The notes beneath the pieces are model-generated. The model saw only the letters and a program-made list of their open reading frames with translations, ran no database searches and had not been told where the DNA came from. A program made the position numbers and the translations under genes. This document shows, in pieces, positions 8,529 to 18,345 of a DNA stretch of 50,816 nucleotides. Location of the stretch: the NCBI GenBank assembly GCA_014801985.1, contig JAAVDD010000006.1, forward strand, positions 2,434 to 53,249, in the 5' to 3' direction. Within the stretch, counting starts at the first letter, position 1; each line of letters opens with the position of its first letter. Source of the stretch: Bacteroides sp. Its GTDB lineage: Bacteria; Bacteroidota; Bacteroidia; Bacteroidales; Muribaculaceae.

Positions 8529-8536
8529 CAAAATTA
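8529..8536 (-). promoter_or_regulatory. -7 box for the AraC-family gene
   Basis: TAATTTTG on the minus strand; a good -33 partner is not evident. Transcription would start near 8521-8525, giving a leader of about 90 nt before the ATG at 8432. The rest of the 260-bp space up to 8692 is AT-rich; I see no other structured element and no cobalamin riboswitch core. Confidence 0.45.
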
Positions 8537-8692
8537 AGAAAAATTTCATTCACTACATTATCATATATGATTTTTTTTGACGATATTTGCAGAATAAATT
8601 AAGAAAACCCCTCCTCGAATGAAATTAACCCGAATAAATAACAACGAATAATAACAACAAAACACAATCTCTCCCTCATTCCCGACATCAAA

Positions 8693-11230
8693 ATGGAAAG
8701 ACCTAAATATACTTACCAAGAGGTTTATGATTCAGCTCTCGACTATTTCAAGGGTGATGAGCTTGCTGCGCGTGTATGGTCGAGCAAATATTCATTGAAG
8801 GATTCCGATGGAAATTTCTATGAGCTGACCCCCGACGATATGCACCATCGCATCGCCTCGGAAATCGCTCGGATTGAAGCGAAATATCCCAATCCCATGA
8901 GCGAGGAGGAGGTATTTTCTCTTCTGCAGGGGTTCAGGTACATCGTGCCTCAGGGTAGCCCAATGGCGGGAATAGGTAATTCTTTCCAGGTGGGTTCTCT
9001 CTCCAATTGCTTCGTAATCGGACTTGACGGACATCCCGATTCCTACGGCGGAATCATCCGTATCGATGAAGAGCAGGTGCAGCTAATGAAGCGAAGAGGG
9101 GGTGTAGGCCATGATCTCTCGCATATACGTCCTAAGGGGAGCCCGGTGAAAAACTCGGCACTCACCTCGACAGGACTCGTGCCTTTCATGGAGCGCTACA
9201 GCAACAGCACTCGTGAAGTGGCGCAGGACGGACGTCGCGGAGCATTGATGATGACAGTGAGCATCAAGCATCCCGATGCAGAAAGTTTTATAGATGCCAA
9301 GATGACCGAAGGGAAGGTGACCGGGGCGAATGTCTCTGTCAAGATTGATGATAAGTTCATGGAATGTGCCCTGTCGGGCGAGCCATATCCTCAGCAATTC
9401 CCTGTGGATGCAATCGAGCCCGCTATGACGCGCGAGACTGATGCCGGGCGCATCTGGGAAAAGATAGTGCATAACGCATGGAAGAGTGCCGAACCGGGAG
9501 TGCTCTTCTGGGATACAATACGCCGCGAATCCGTGCCCGACTGCTATGCCGACCTCGGATTCGAGACCGTTTCGACAAACCCCTGCGGAGAGATTCCCCT
9601 ATGTCCCTACGATAGCTGCCGTCTGGTGGCGATCAACCTTTACAGCTATGTGAAGAATCCCTTCACCCCGGAAGCGGAGTTCGATTTCGATCTCTTCCGT
9701 AAGCATGCAGGGAAGGCACAAAGGATAATGGATGATATCATCGACCTTGAAATGGAGAAAATCGATTCCATTATCTCAAAGATTGAAAAAGACCCGGAGA
9801 CGGAGGAGGTGAAATTCGCCGAACTGAATCTCTGGAAAAAGATACGGGCCAAGACCCTGAAAGGTCGACGCACCGGCTGCGGCACCACCGGCGAAGGTGA
9901 CATGCTCGCTGCCCTCGGTCTGCGCTACGGAACAAAAGAAGCTACCGACTTCTCGGTGGAGGTGCATCGTCAGCTTGCCCTCGCCTATTACCGTGCATCC
10001 GTGGAGATGGCGAAGGAGAGAGGGGCATTTGAGGTGTATGATGCAGAAAGAGAGAAGAATAATCCATATATAAAGCGTCTCCGCGAAAGCGATCCTGATC
10101 TTTATGAAATGATGGTGAAACATGGACGCCGCAATATCGCCTGTCTGACAATTGCTCCGACCGGCACCACCTCCATCATGACCCAGACCTCTTCGGGCAT
10201 TGAGCCGGTATTCCTGCCGGTCTATCGCCGTAAACGCAAGGTGAATCCCAACGATACAAATGTAAAGGTGGATTTCGTGGATGAGGTCGGGGATTCATTT
10301 GAAGAATACATTGTGTATCATCACAAATTCCTCGAATGGATGAAAGTGAATGGCATTGAGCCTAAGAAGAACATGACGGCTGAGGAGATTGAGGAATTGG
10401 TGAAACGATCCCCCTATTATAAGGCCACCAGCAATGACATCGACTGGATGGAGAAGGTGAGGATGCAGGGAGCTGTGCAGAAATGGGTGGATCATTCAAT
10501 CAGCGTGACCATCAATCTTCCTTCCGACGTGACCGAAGATCTTGTCGGCAACCTCTATGTGGAGGCATGGAAAGCGGGATGCAAGGGCTGCACGGTCTAT
10601 CGCGACGGATCCCGATCCAATGTGCTTGCGTCTGTGAAACCCAAGACCCACTCCCATTATCACGATTCCAACACGCATGAACCCCTTGTGAAACGTCCCC
10701 GTGAACTTGAAGCTGACGTGGTGCGTTTTCAGAACAACAAGGAGAAATGGATTGCCTTCGTCGGACTTGTGGGTGGAAAGCCTTACGAGATATTCACCGG
10801 GCTGGTGGATGATGAGGATGGCATATTCTGTCCGAAAAGCGTCAGTCATGGTGCGATCATAAAAACCGTTGACGCTGATGGAAAGAAACGTTATGACTTC
10901 CAGTTTGTAAACAAGCGCGGGTATAAGACCACAATCGAAGGTCTTTCAGAGAAGTTCAATCCTGAATTCTGGAATTATGCCAAGCTCATATCCGGTGTGC
11001 TCCGCTACGGGATGCCTATTGACCAGGTTCTGAAACTTGTCGGCACTCTCGAACTTGATTCCACCAATATCAATACGTGGAAGAACGGCGTGGAGCGCGC
11101 TCTCAAGAAATATCTCCCCAACGGCACTGAGGCCAAAGGCCAGAAGTGTCCTAAATGCGGAGCAGAGACCCTTATCTATCAGGAGGGGTGTCTTATCTGC
11201 ACCACCTGCGGAAACTCCAAATGCGGGTGA
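8693..11230 (+). CDS. nrdJ: adenosylcobalamin-dependent (class II) ribonucleotide reductase
   Basis: This 845-residue enzyme reduces ribonucleotides to deoxyribonucleotides using coenzyme B12, so it works with or without oxygen. Visible marks are GSLSNCFVIG with the first redox cysteine (about residue 106), the RRGGVGHDLSHIRP loop, STNPCGEIPL carrying the thiyl-radical cysteine and catalytic Glu (about 295-304), and APTGTTSIMTQTSSGIEP. A TSCPD-like domain (about 680-790) and a C-terminal four-cysteine zinc ribbon (CPKCG to CTTCG) complete the usual long form of this subgroup. It dictates a need for B12, made or imported elsewhere. It is followed 42 bp later by malQ on the same strand, with no hairpin between, so co-transcription is possible. 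Confidence 0.95.
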   Translation: MERPKYTYQEVYDSALDYFKGDELAARVWSSKYSLKDSDGNFYELTPDDMHHRIASEIARIEAKYPNPMSEEEVFSLLQGFRYIVPQGSPMAGIGNSFQVGSLSNCFVIGLDGHPDSYGGIIRIDEEQVQLMKRRGGVGHDLSHIRPKGSPVKNSALTSTGLVPFMERYSNSTREVAQDGRRGALMMTVSIKHPDAESFIDAKMTEGKVTGANVSVKIDDKFMECALSGEPYPQQFPVDAIEPAMTRETDAGRIWEKIVHNAWKSAEPGVLFWDTIRRESVPDCYADLGFETVSTNPCGEIPLCPYDSCRLVAINLYSYVKNPFTPEAEFDFDLFRKHAGKAQRIMDDIIDLEMEKIDSIISKIEKDPETEEVKFAELNLWKKIRAKTLKGRRTGCGTTGEGDMLAALGLRYGTKEATDFSVEVHRQLALAYYRASVEMAKERGAFEVYDAEREKNNPYIKRLRESDPDLYEMMVKHGRRNIACLTIAPTGTTSIMTQTSSGIEPVFLPVYRRKRKVNPNDTNVKVDFVDEVGDSFEEYIVYHHKFLEWMKVNGIEPKKNMTAEEIEELVKRSPYYKATSNDIDWMEKVRMQGAVQKWVDHSISVTINLPSDVTEDLVGNLYVEAWKAGCKGCTVYRDGSRSNVLASVKPKTHSHYHDSNTHEPLVKRPRELEADVVRFQNNKEKWIAFVGLVGGKPYEIFTGLVDDEDGIFCPKSVSHGAIIKTVDADGKKRYDFQFVNKRGYKTTIEGLSEKFNPEFWNYAKLISGVLRYGMPIDQVLKLVGTLELDSTNINTWKNGVERALKKYLPNGTEAKGQKCPKCGAETLIYQEGCLICTTCGNSKCG

Positions 11231-11272
11231 CAATGATTTGTTAAACTTTTAATCTAAATAAAGCGAACTTAC

Positions 11273-13951
11273 ATGAAAATTTCATTCGTAATCAACTACC
11301 ATACCGAATGGGGTGAGTCGGTCTATCTTTGCGGAAACATACCCGCACTGGGCGACGGCGACATCCACAAAGCGGTAGAAATGACTCTCGTGAGTCCCGA
11401 CACCTGGCAGCTTGAAATAGAACTTAATGAAGCTCCCGGTGATTTCGACTATTCGTTCATCGTGAAGGCTCCTGAAAAGGCCTGGAAATTCGAATGGGGC
11501 ACACCCCATCGCTTCTCTTGCGGCGAGGGAATCAAAGACTATGCCATCTTTGATGCATGGCATTCCCTCCCCCACGACAAACCTTTCTATTCCTCAGCTT
11601 TCGTTGAAGGCATGCTCCGTCGCCCCCACCGCGACGAGCCCCTGAAAGCTCTTCCCGGCACTATCTGCTTCCGCATCGATGCGCCGATGGTTAATCCCGA
11701 CGAATGTCTTGCAATCTCCGGCGAGGGCGAGGCTCTCGGCAACTGGGATCCCGCCAAGGCCGTGCGCATGAACGATGCCTTCTTCCCACGTTGGGAAGTG
11801 AATATCCCTATGTCGGGTGTGGAGTCTCCCTTCTCCTACAAATTCGTCATCATAAACAAGAATACAGGTTCTGTGGTGGGATGGGAGAATAATTCCAACC
11901 GTATCTATGGCATTCCTGAGATGGACCTCAATGACCAGGTGGTGGTGGAAGGCGGCAACCTCCCCAACCCCAAGGAGCATTGGAAAGGAGCCGGAACAGC
12001 AATACCGGTGTTCTCCATCCGTTCTGAGGAGGATTTCGGTATCGGCGATTTCGTGGATATCAAGAAACTTGTTGACTGGTGCGTGAAGACAGGTCAGAAG
12101 ATTCTTCAGGTGCTCCCTGTCAATGATACCATGATGACCAAGACATGGCTCGATTCATATCCCTATAAGTCAAACTCCACTTTCGCTCTCCATCCCCAGT
12201 ATATCCGCCTCGAAGAGGTCGGTGAGCTTAAGGATGAGTCCCGTCGCGATTACTTCCGTAATCTTGGCCGTGAGCTCAACGCCCTTTCTGAAATCGACTA
12301 TGAGCGCGTGAACGACGGCAAGCAGGAATATCTCCATGAAATATATGCTCAGGATGGCGCAGCTACCCGCAAGACAGAGGAATATAAGAAATTCATAGAG
12401 GAAAACTCCTACTGGTTGAAGCCTTACGCTGTATGGAGTGTGCTTCGCGATGTAAACAACACTCCCGACAATAATAACTGGGGCGAATATGCCTCTTACG
12501 ATCAGGAGAAAGTGGATCGTTTCGCTGAGGAACACGATGAGGAAGTGGGATACTACTATTTCGTGCAGTATCACCTTGATCGTCAGCTCCGCGATGTACG
12601 AGACTATGCACATAGCAAGGGTGTGGTGCTTAAGGGTGATATACCTATCGGTATCAGCCGCTTCAGCGCCGATGCTTGGCAGACTCCCCAACTCTTCAAC
12701 ATGAACACCCAGGCGGGTGCTCCACCGGATGATTTCTCTGTTCTCGGCCAGAACTGGGGCTTCCCCACTTACAACTGGGACGAGATGTCGAAAGATGGTT
12801 TCCAGTGGTGGAAGAACCGTTTCCGCAAGATGTCGGAATATTTCGATGCATACCGTATCGACCATATCCTTGGCTTCTTCCGTATCTGGGAGATACCGAT
12901 GGATGCCGTGCATGGTCTGCTCGGATACTTCAATCCCGCTCTCCCCTTCTCTCCGGCAGAGATGCGCGATCAGTTCGATTTCTGGATCAACGTGGATATC
13001 CAGACCAATCCGCTCATCCTCGAATGGATGCTCGACGAGATGCTGGGCGACCGCAAGGAGGAGTTCAAGGAGCGTTTCCTCGACCATGTGGGCGGTGACC
13101 GCTTCGTGCTCAAGCAGTATGTAAACACTCAGCGCAAGGTAGAGGATTTCTTCGCTACTCAGGAGCGCGACGAGAAGAATATGCAGTTTGAGAATGTGCT
13201 CTTCGGAATCATTGATAATGTTCTCTTTATTGAGGATCCCTATAACCGCGGCCACTATCATCCCCGCATCTCGGCACAGTTCTCCTATCAGTACCGTATG
13301 CTCAACGATTACGAACGCTGGTGTTTCAATCGTCTCTACAACGACTTCTACTATCATCGTCACAACGACTTCTGGTATGGCAAGGCGATGTGGAAGCTCC
13401 CTCCCCTCTTGGATTCGACTTCTATGCTCACATGTGCCGAAGACCTCGGCATGATTCCCGACTGCGTTCCGGCAGTGATGAGTCAGCTTGAGATCCTTAC
13501 CCTTGAGATAGAGCGTATGCCTAAGGATCCGTCACTGGAATTCGGCGACACCTGGCACTATCCTTATTATTCTGTCTGCACCACCTCCACACATGACATG
13601 GCCGGTATCCGCTCATGGTGGGAGGCAGATCATGAGGTTGCCAACCATTTCTTCCATCATATCCTTGGTGAATGGGGCGACGCTCCTCAGTTTGCCGAGC
13701 CCTGGATATGCGATAAGATTGTAGATCTCCAGCTCAAATCCCCTTCCATGCTCTGCATCCTCCCGTTGCAGGATTGGCTCTCCACCGATGGCGCCTTGCG
13801 TCGTCATGATCCGCGTGAAGAGCAGATCAATGAGCCGGCCAATCCGAAGCATTACTGGCGCTACCGTATGCATCTCACCACCGATCAGCTTCTTGCCGCC
13901 GATACATTCAATGCGGCAATGCTGGATAAGATTCAGGAATCACATCGCTGA
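11273..13951 (+). CDS. malQ: 4-alpha-glucanotransferase (GH77) with two CBM20 domains
   Basis: This 892-residue cytoplasmic amylomaltase transfers alpha-1,4-glucan segments in maltodextrin and glycogen metabolism. Two N-terminal CBM20 starch-binding domains are recognisable (about residues 1-110, starting SFVINYHTEWGESVYLCGN, and 130-240, with SGEGEALGNWDP). The GH77 catalytic domain follows: DSYPYKSNSTFALHP, the nucleophile region YRIDHILGFFRIW (Asp near 527), the acid/base region LTCAEDLGMIP and TTSTHDMAGIRSWWE. The two-CBM20 layout is the form usual in Bacteroidota and plants rather than the short E. coli type. A strong hairpin follows the stop codon. Confidence 0.95.
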   Translation: MKISFVINYHTEWGESVYLCGNIPALGDGDIHKAVEMTLVSPDTWQLEIELNEAPGDFDYSFIVKAPEKAWKFEWGTPHRFSCGEGIKDYAIFDAWHSLPHDKPFYSSAFVEGMLRRPHRDEPLKALPGTICFRIDAPMVNPDECLAISGEGEALGNWDPAKAVRMNDAFFPRWEVNIPMSGVESPFSYKFVIINKNTGSVVGWENNSNRIYGIPEMDLNDQVVVEGGNLPNPKEHWKGAGTAIPVFSIRSEEDFGIGDFVDIKKLVDWCVKTGQKILQVLPVNDTMMTKTWLDSYPYKSNSTFALHPQYIRLEEVGELKDESRRDYFRNLGRELNALSEIDYERVNDGKQEYLHEIYAQDGAATRKTEEYKKFIEENSYWLKPYAVWSVLRDVNNTPDNNNWGEYASYDQEKVDRFAEEHDEEVGYYYFVQYHLDRQLRDVRDYAHSKGVVLKGDIPIGISRFSADAWQTPQLFNMNTQAGAPPDDFSVLGQNWGFPTYNWDEMSKDGFQWWKNRFRKMSEYFDAYRIDHILGFFRIWEIPMDAVHGLLGYFNPALPFSPAEMRDQFDFWINVDIQTNPLILEWMLDEMLGDRKEEFKERFLDHVGGDRFVLKQYVNTQRKVEDFFATQERDEKNMQFENVLFGIIDNVLFIEDPYNRGHYHPRISAQFSYQYRMLNDYERWCFNRLYNDFYYHRHNDFWYGKAMWKLPPLLDSTSMLTCAEDLGMIPDCVPAVMSQLEILTLEIERMPKDPSLEFGDTWHYPYYSVCTTSTHDMAGIRSWWEADHEVANHFFHHILGEWGDAPQFAEPWICDKIVDLQLKSPSMLCILPLQDWLSTDGALRRHDPREEQINEPANPKHYWRYRMHLTTDQLLAADTFNAAMLDKIQESHR

Positions 13952-13970
13952 TAGGTTAGACTAACTTATA

Positions 13971-14010
13971 ATATGAGGCTGTGTCACTTCATTATGACAC
14001 AGCCTCATAT
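13971..14010. terminator. bidirectional hairpin terminator between malQ and mutL
   Basis: A perfect 16-bp stem (13971-13986 with 13995-14010) closes an 8-nt loop. The two genes converge here, so the hairpin can serve both. There is no long T run on either side. Confidence 0.75.
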
Positions 14011-14092
14011 CTGCATTCCTGAATTAGACTGTTACAAAATTAATTCCACACCATACGTACCTATGAGAAATTAGGTAAGGAACTACTAATAA

Positions 14093-16030
14093 TTAAATTC
14101 CGAAAAGACGATCTATTTTCTGCTCATCGAGGATGCAGAATACAGGGTTGCCGTCGGGGGTCAGACCGGGATCGGGAAGAGCAAAAAGATTTCCCATAAG
14201 ATGCTCCATCTCTATAGTGGAGAGATGCTGTCCCCGTTTTATGGCTGAAGATCGCGCCATGACCAAGGCCACGCGCTCAAGTATGTTCCGTTGGGATATA
14301 CTCTCCTTTCCGTAATTTTCAGAATCTTCGCTAACGGAATCAAGAATGCGATGTATGATGTCGGATGGATTCACATTTTTCAACATCGAGGGAACGGCCG
14401 TAATGCTCCAACTCTCCCCGCTCTCATATTCAAGGGCAAATCCCATCTTGCGAAGTTCCTCTTCCATCCCTGACAATACCGCCCGCTGGCTTTCATCGAG
14501 AGTGATGGTCTCCGGAAACATTATGCTCTGCGAAACCACATTCATCCCCTCCACACGTTTCAAATAGTCGTCGTAAAGAACACGCACATGGGCGCGATGC
14601 TGATCGATTATCAACAGACCGTCGCGAGATGGCGATATAATATATCGGTCGGCATATTGCATACAGAGAGGAGCCACTTCATTCTTCAGATCCTTTTCAA
14701 ATTCCAGGGTGGTTCCGGAGGGAGCCACGGCCTCGGAGGGTGCTTCGGAAGAAACAGGAGCAAAAGACTCCGAAAAAGATTCGGCTAATGTCTTGCGTGG
14801 AGCAAAGGGAAATTCTGTTCCGGCTCTCCCCCCGAAAAAGCCTGAATTCTCCTTATGGCTCTCACGCCGGAAACCATCGTAGAGCGATTCCCAGTTGCGG
14901 TCCACACGTTCAGGACGATAGCTGTCAGTCTTGAAGGGATTATAGTCTCCTCTCACTTCAAGTTCCGGAGCCTCCGCCACCTCCCCTTCCTTAAGTGGGA
15001 CGACAGGAAGGGCATCTGTCTCGAAATCTATCGATGGAACAGCAGAAAATTTTCCCAATGCAGCCTTTATCGTGGCTGTCAGTATAGGCCATATCTGCTG
15101 CTCATATTCAAATTTAATCTCGCTCTTCGTGGGATGGATATTGACGTCGATTGTCTGCGGGTCTACAGTAAACTTTATGAAATAGCAGGGCTGCGTATCG
15201 GGGGCAATCAGATTCTCAAAACAAGAGAGCACTCCCTTATGGAAATAGGGATGACGCATGTGTCTCCCGTTGACAAAAAAGAATTGCAACGGATTTCTTC
15301 TTCGTGCAAATTCAGGACGCGACACAAATCCCTCAATCTTTACCAATGATGTATCGACATTTACAGGAAGAAGCTGCATATTGATGCTGTTTTTCCAAAT
15401 GTCTGCTATCCGCTGTTTCAAAGATCCGGCACGAAGGTCGATCTCGCGTGTGCCGGTGTCGATATGGATGCGAATCTTATTGTTTATAAGGGCCAGACGC
15501 TCAAACTCTCGCATTATGTTGGAGAGCTCCACATTGTCTGATTTCAGGAATTTTCGGCGTGCCGGGACATTGAAGAAGAGACGCTTCACGGTGAATACAG
15601 TCCCCTTTTCACACACGGCGGCCTCCTGCCTGATCACCTTCGACCCTTCGATAAGGAGTCGGGTTCCCATAGGCGCCTCCGACGTGCGCGTCTTTATCTC
15701 CACTTCGGAGATGGCACATATCGAAGGTAGTGCCTCTCCCCGGAAACCCATGGTGGTCAATGCGAAAAGATCATCGGCAGAACGGATTTTAGAAGTGGCA
15801 TGGCGTTCGAAAGCCATACGCGCATCCGTATCCGACATGCCACAACCGTTGTCGATCACCTGTATCATCGTCTTGCCGGCATCGCGCACCACAATCCGGA
15901 TATCGGTGGCGCCTGCATCGACGGCATTCTCCACCAATTCCTTAATCACCGAGGCCGGACGCTGTATCACCTCTCCGGCTGCTATCTGGTTTGCCACTGA
16001 ATCGGGCAACAAACGAATTACATCACTCAT
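14093..16030 (-). CDS. mutL: DNA mismatch repair protein MutL
   Basis: This 645-residue protein has the full GHKL ATPase N-terminus: IAAGEVIQRPASVIKELVENAVDAG, DNGCGM and TMGFRGEALPSI. A variable linker (about 340-455) leads to the C-terminal dimerisation domain. The metal-binding endonuclease motif of MutL in species without MutH is DQHAxxExxxxE; the matching place here (about residues 472-480) reads DQHRAHVRV, so the first Glu is missing. The motif is therefore degenerate, and nicking activity is uncertain. It is last in an operon after the OstA-like and SurA-like genes (39-bp gap). Confidence 0.96.
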   Translation of the reverse strand: MSDVIRLLPDSVANQIAAGEVIQRPASVIKELVENAVDAGATDIRIVVRDAGKTMIQVIDNGCGMSDTDARMAFERHATSKIRSADDLFALTTMGFRGEALPSICAISEVEIKTRTSEAPMGTRLLIEGSKVIRQEAAVCEKGTVFTVKRLFFNVPARRKFLKSDNVELSNIMREFERLALINNKIRIHIDTGTREIDLRAGSLKQRIADIWKNSINMQLLPVNVDTSLVKIEGFVSRPEFARRRNPLQFFFVNGRHMRHPYFHKGVLSCFENLIAPDTQPCYFIKFTVDPQTIDVNIHPTKSEIKFEYEQQIWPILTATIKAALGKFSAVPSIDFETDALPVVPLKEGEVAEAPELEVRGDYNPFKTDSYRPERVDRNWESLYDGFRRESHKENSGFFGGRAGTEFPFAPRKTLAESFSESFAPVSSEAPSEAVAPSGTTLEFEKDLKNEVAPLCMQYADRYIISPSRDGLLIIDQHRAHVRVLYDDYLKRVEGMNVVSQSIMFPETITLDESQRAVLSGMEEELRKMGFALEYESGESWSITAVPSMLKNVNPSDIIHRILDSVSEDSENYGKESISQRNILERVALVMARSSAIKRGQHLSTIEMEHLMGNLFALPDPGLTPDGNPVFCILDEQKIDRLFGI

Positions 16031-16069
16031 TTTCCTCTAATCTTTCCTATTTCATTTCACCCTTCGCTT

Positions 16070-18328
16070 TCAGTCTGTGCCGAAGTATTCGATTAGTTCA
16101 TCGGGCACATCCCCCAATTCATCATCCCATTTCACGCTCTCTCCATACCATACACGCCGGGGACGAAGAATCTCAAGCCACTTGAAACCCTGCAGAAACT
16201 TATCCTCATTTTTCTTTACAAGGAAAAGAGGTTTCACAGTCCCTTCCACCTCCGGCCACATCTTGAGACGCTTCATCTGCTGGCGATCCATATCGACAGT
16301 GAGGAAACTGCTCTCGGCATGGACAAGCTTATTATAGGTGGAATCATTCTCCATCGGGAGGAAGATAGTCTCCACGTTACCGCTCACCACAAGATGATCC
16401 AGCTGACTGTCGCTTAGATATGCCTTTATCTCCGATCCCGACAACTGGTTATAGAAATCATCATCGATATATTCAATCACCATTCCTCCGGCCGGGAGAT
16501 GCGCCCAATCTGCCACAGAATCTATCAAATGGACTTTTATGGTGTCGCCGAATATCTGACGTTCTTCACTCCACACCACCGGCTTGCGCTGGAGATAAAG
16601 CATGGAATCATACTGATGGTAAAGGATGGTATCGGCGATTCCCTGCAAGTCGCTCTTGAAGAAGCGGGCCTTGCCGATAGCCTTTGCAGCATGATAATTC
16701 TGATCCACCATGAAAGCGGAGTCCCGACCGAGCTTGTCGATCTTAGGACGCATCCTCTCTATGGAATCTGCAATAGCCTTAAGGCGTTCCTCCCGCGCAA
16801 GAAGTTCCTCTTCGGTCGGAGGTATGGAATCGACCGGAGGAATGGAATCGACTGGAGGAATGGAATCGGGGACAGGCAAGGAATCAGGCAGTTCAGGCAG
16901 CCCCTCCCGGCCATCGCCATCAAATATCGAGTCGGGCCTGATGATCATACTTTCGTCGATCACCACTGCCTCAGGTTCAGGCAGAGGGGGTGTCTCCCCG
17001 ACGGGAGGCTGCGGAGAGGAGTTGCCTGCAGGCGGGAACACCACGATATCATCCATCCCCAGGAGCTTGACTGCATTACCGGGGGCAAGCACGTAGGATG
17101 GTAGCAGCATGAGGGTTTCCGTCATTATATCCACCATCTCTTCAAGCGAATTATATGAATGCAAACGATCTCTGGTCTCCTTTGACCAGTTATGGGCCAA
17201 CGAATCTGGCCAGACCTTCTCTGTGCGCTGGAACGTCAGGATGGTGTCTGCGCGAAGGAAGAGCGTGTCGGGGCGTGAATACTCTATCAGCAGGGGATAA
17301 TCAGTGGCCATCGCCTCCTGCAGAAGATCGTTATACATTCCGAAACCTCCGACGAGCTGCATTTTACGCGCCGTATCGGTCAACACCATCGGCCGGGCTC
17401 GTTTGTTGACATTGCGGAACATATATGCCTCACTGAGATGAGCCAGCTTATCATATATAAGTGAATCCCCTTCGAGTGTGATGACATTTCCGGCCGAATC
17501 CCGATGAAGGATTGTCGACCTTGCAGTCAGGGTGGCGTTATCGGTCTTGGTGTCATACCATCCCTGCGTCGTGATGATGGTATCATTCTCTCCCTCGATC
17601 AGGGTCTCGGTGTTTATATCCGCGATATTGGTCTGAGTGTTGTATCTTAATTCCTCGGTGGTGAGCCGGTATCCATCTTTATTGTTGACAAGGAGGACAT
17701 CAGTGCGGAAATCGGCAATCTTTGTCGTAGGGGAATATTGGCCATACTGAGATGTGAGGGTATTGACCCCGTCAACAAGTTTTCCGCCGACGCTGTACCA
17801 TCCGAGATCCTGAATCACATCATAGTCGAGACTGTCTGTGGTGAGAGTGACAGATCGGTTTTTCATCACCACCTCTTTTTGCGTGGGGCCGCTAACAAGG
17901 ATGGCATGGCGGTTCATACCGTCGTAATAGAGCTTGTCGGAATATACAAACAGCGTGTCGCCCTGCTTCATGAGGACATGACCGAACGCATCCATTGAAT
18001 TGCGTTCAGGCCAATAATATGCAGAATCGCAGAACATATACATGCCACCCTGCCGGAATTGCACGGATCCTTTCACAATCTGTCGCTCCTCCATATCATG
18101 AGGCGGACGATATAATGAATCGGCATTTTCAAGAAAGACCTTGTCGTCCTGATATCGGTTCTCCTTAGGTATGGTCGGTTGCAGCGTTTTAGTAGGCTCC
18201 GGGCGTGTGAAAGTCTCTTTTTTCTGCGCGCTCTTCTGCTGTTGCTGCGCACTCACAATGGAATACATTCCTGACAATAATATTATTGCCAGGAATGTCA
18301 ATATTATCTTCGGTGTTTTCCTAAACAT
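16070..18328 (-). CDS. OstA-like outer-membrane biogenesis protein
   Basis: This 752-residue exported protein begins with a signal peptide ending near SIVSA (residues 1-27). Residues about 60-330 form the OstA/LptA-like beta-jellyroll repeat region typical of Bacteroidota OstA-like proteins, e.g. ADSLYR, FCDSAYYWPERNSMDAFGHV and DTLFVYSDKLYYDG. By family it should take part in lipopolysaccharide transport or assembly in the periplasm; this is inference from LptA/LptD kinship. A proline-rich acidic spacer (about 425-510) includes three tandem PPVDSI units. It lies 17 bp downstream of the SurA-like gene and 39 bp before mutL. Confidence 0.88.
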   Translation of the reverse strand: MFRKTPKIILTFLAIILLSGMYSIVSAQQQQKSAQKKETFTRPEPTKTLQPTIPKENRYQDDKVFLENADSLYRPPHDMEERQIVKGSVQFRQGGMYMFCDSAYYWPERNSMDAFGHVLMKQGDTLFVYSDKLYYDGMNRHAILVSGPTQKEVVMKNRSVTLTTDSLDYDVIQDLGWYSVGGKLVDGVNTLTSQYGQYSPTTKIADFRTDVLLVNNKDGYRLTTEELRYNTQTNIADINTETLIEGENDTIITTQGWYDTKTDNATLTARSTILHRDSAGNVITLEGDSLIYDKLAHLSEAYMFRNVNKRARPMVLTDTARKMQLVGGFGMYNDLLQEAMATDYPLLIEYSRPDTLFLRADTILTFQRTEKVWPDSLAHNWSKETRDRLHSYNSLEEMVDIMTETLMLLPSYVLAPGNAVKLLGMDDIVVFPPAGNSSPQPPVGETPPLPEPEAVVIDESMIIRPDSIFDGDGREGLPELPDSLPVPDSIPPVDSIPPVDSIPPTEEELLAREERLKAIADSIERMRPKIDKLGRDSAFMVDQNYHAAKAIGKARFFKSDLQGIADTILYHQYDSMLYLQRKPVVWSEERQIFGDTIKVHLIDSVADWAHLPAGGMVIEYIDDDFYNQLSGSEIKAYLSDSQLDHLVVSGNVETIFLPMENDSTYNKLVHAESSFLTVDMDRQQMKRLKMWPEVEGTVKPLFLVKKNEDKFLQGFKWLEILRPRRVWYGESVKWDDELGDVPDELIEYFGTD
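16821..16871. repeat. 18-bp tandem repeat inside the OstA-like gene
   Basis: Units start at 16821, 16839 and 16857 (consensus GGAATGGAATCGACCGGA, the last incomplete) and encode the PPVDSI repeats of the spacer. The unit is a multiple of three, so copy-number change would alter spacer length without breaking the frame. Confidence 0.85.
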
Positions 18329-18345
18329 GTCGTAAGATTACTATC

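Noticed and set aside
8433..8692. A cobalamin riboswitch in front of the B12-dependent reductase
   Set aside because: I could not find a B12-box-like core or the expected paired elements in this AT-rich space.
12170..13363. Long open frame antisense to malQ (about 397 codons)
   Set aside because: It is a shadow of the GH77 coding sequence, whose motifs are all intact on the plus strand; the antisense product has no recognisable features.
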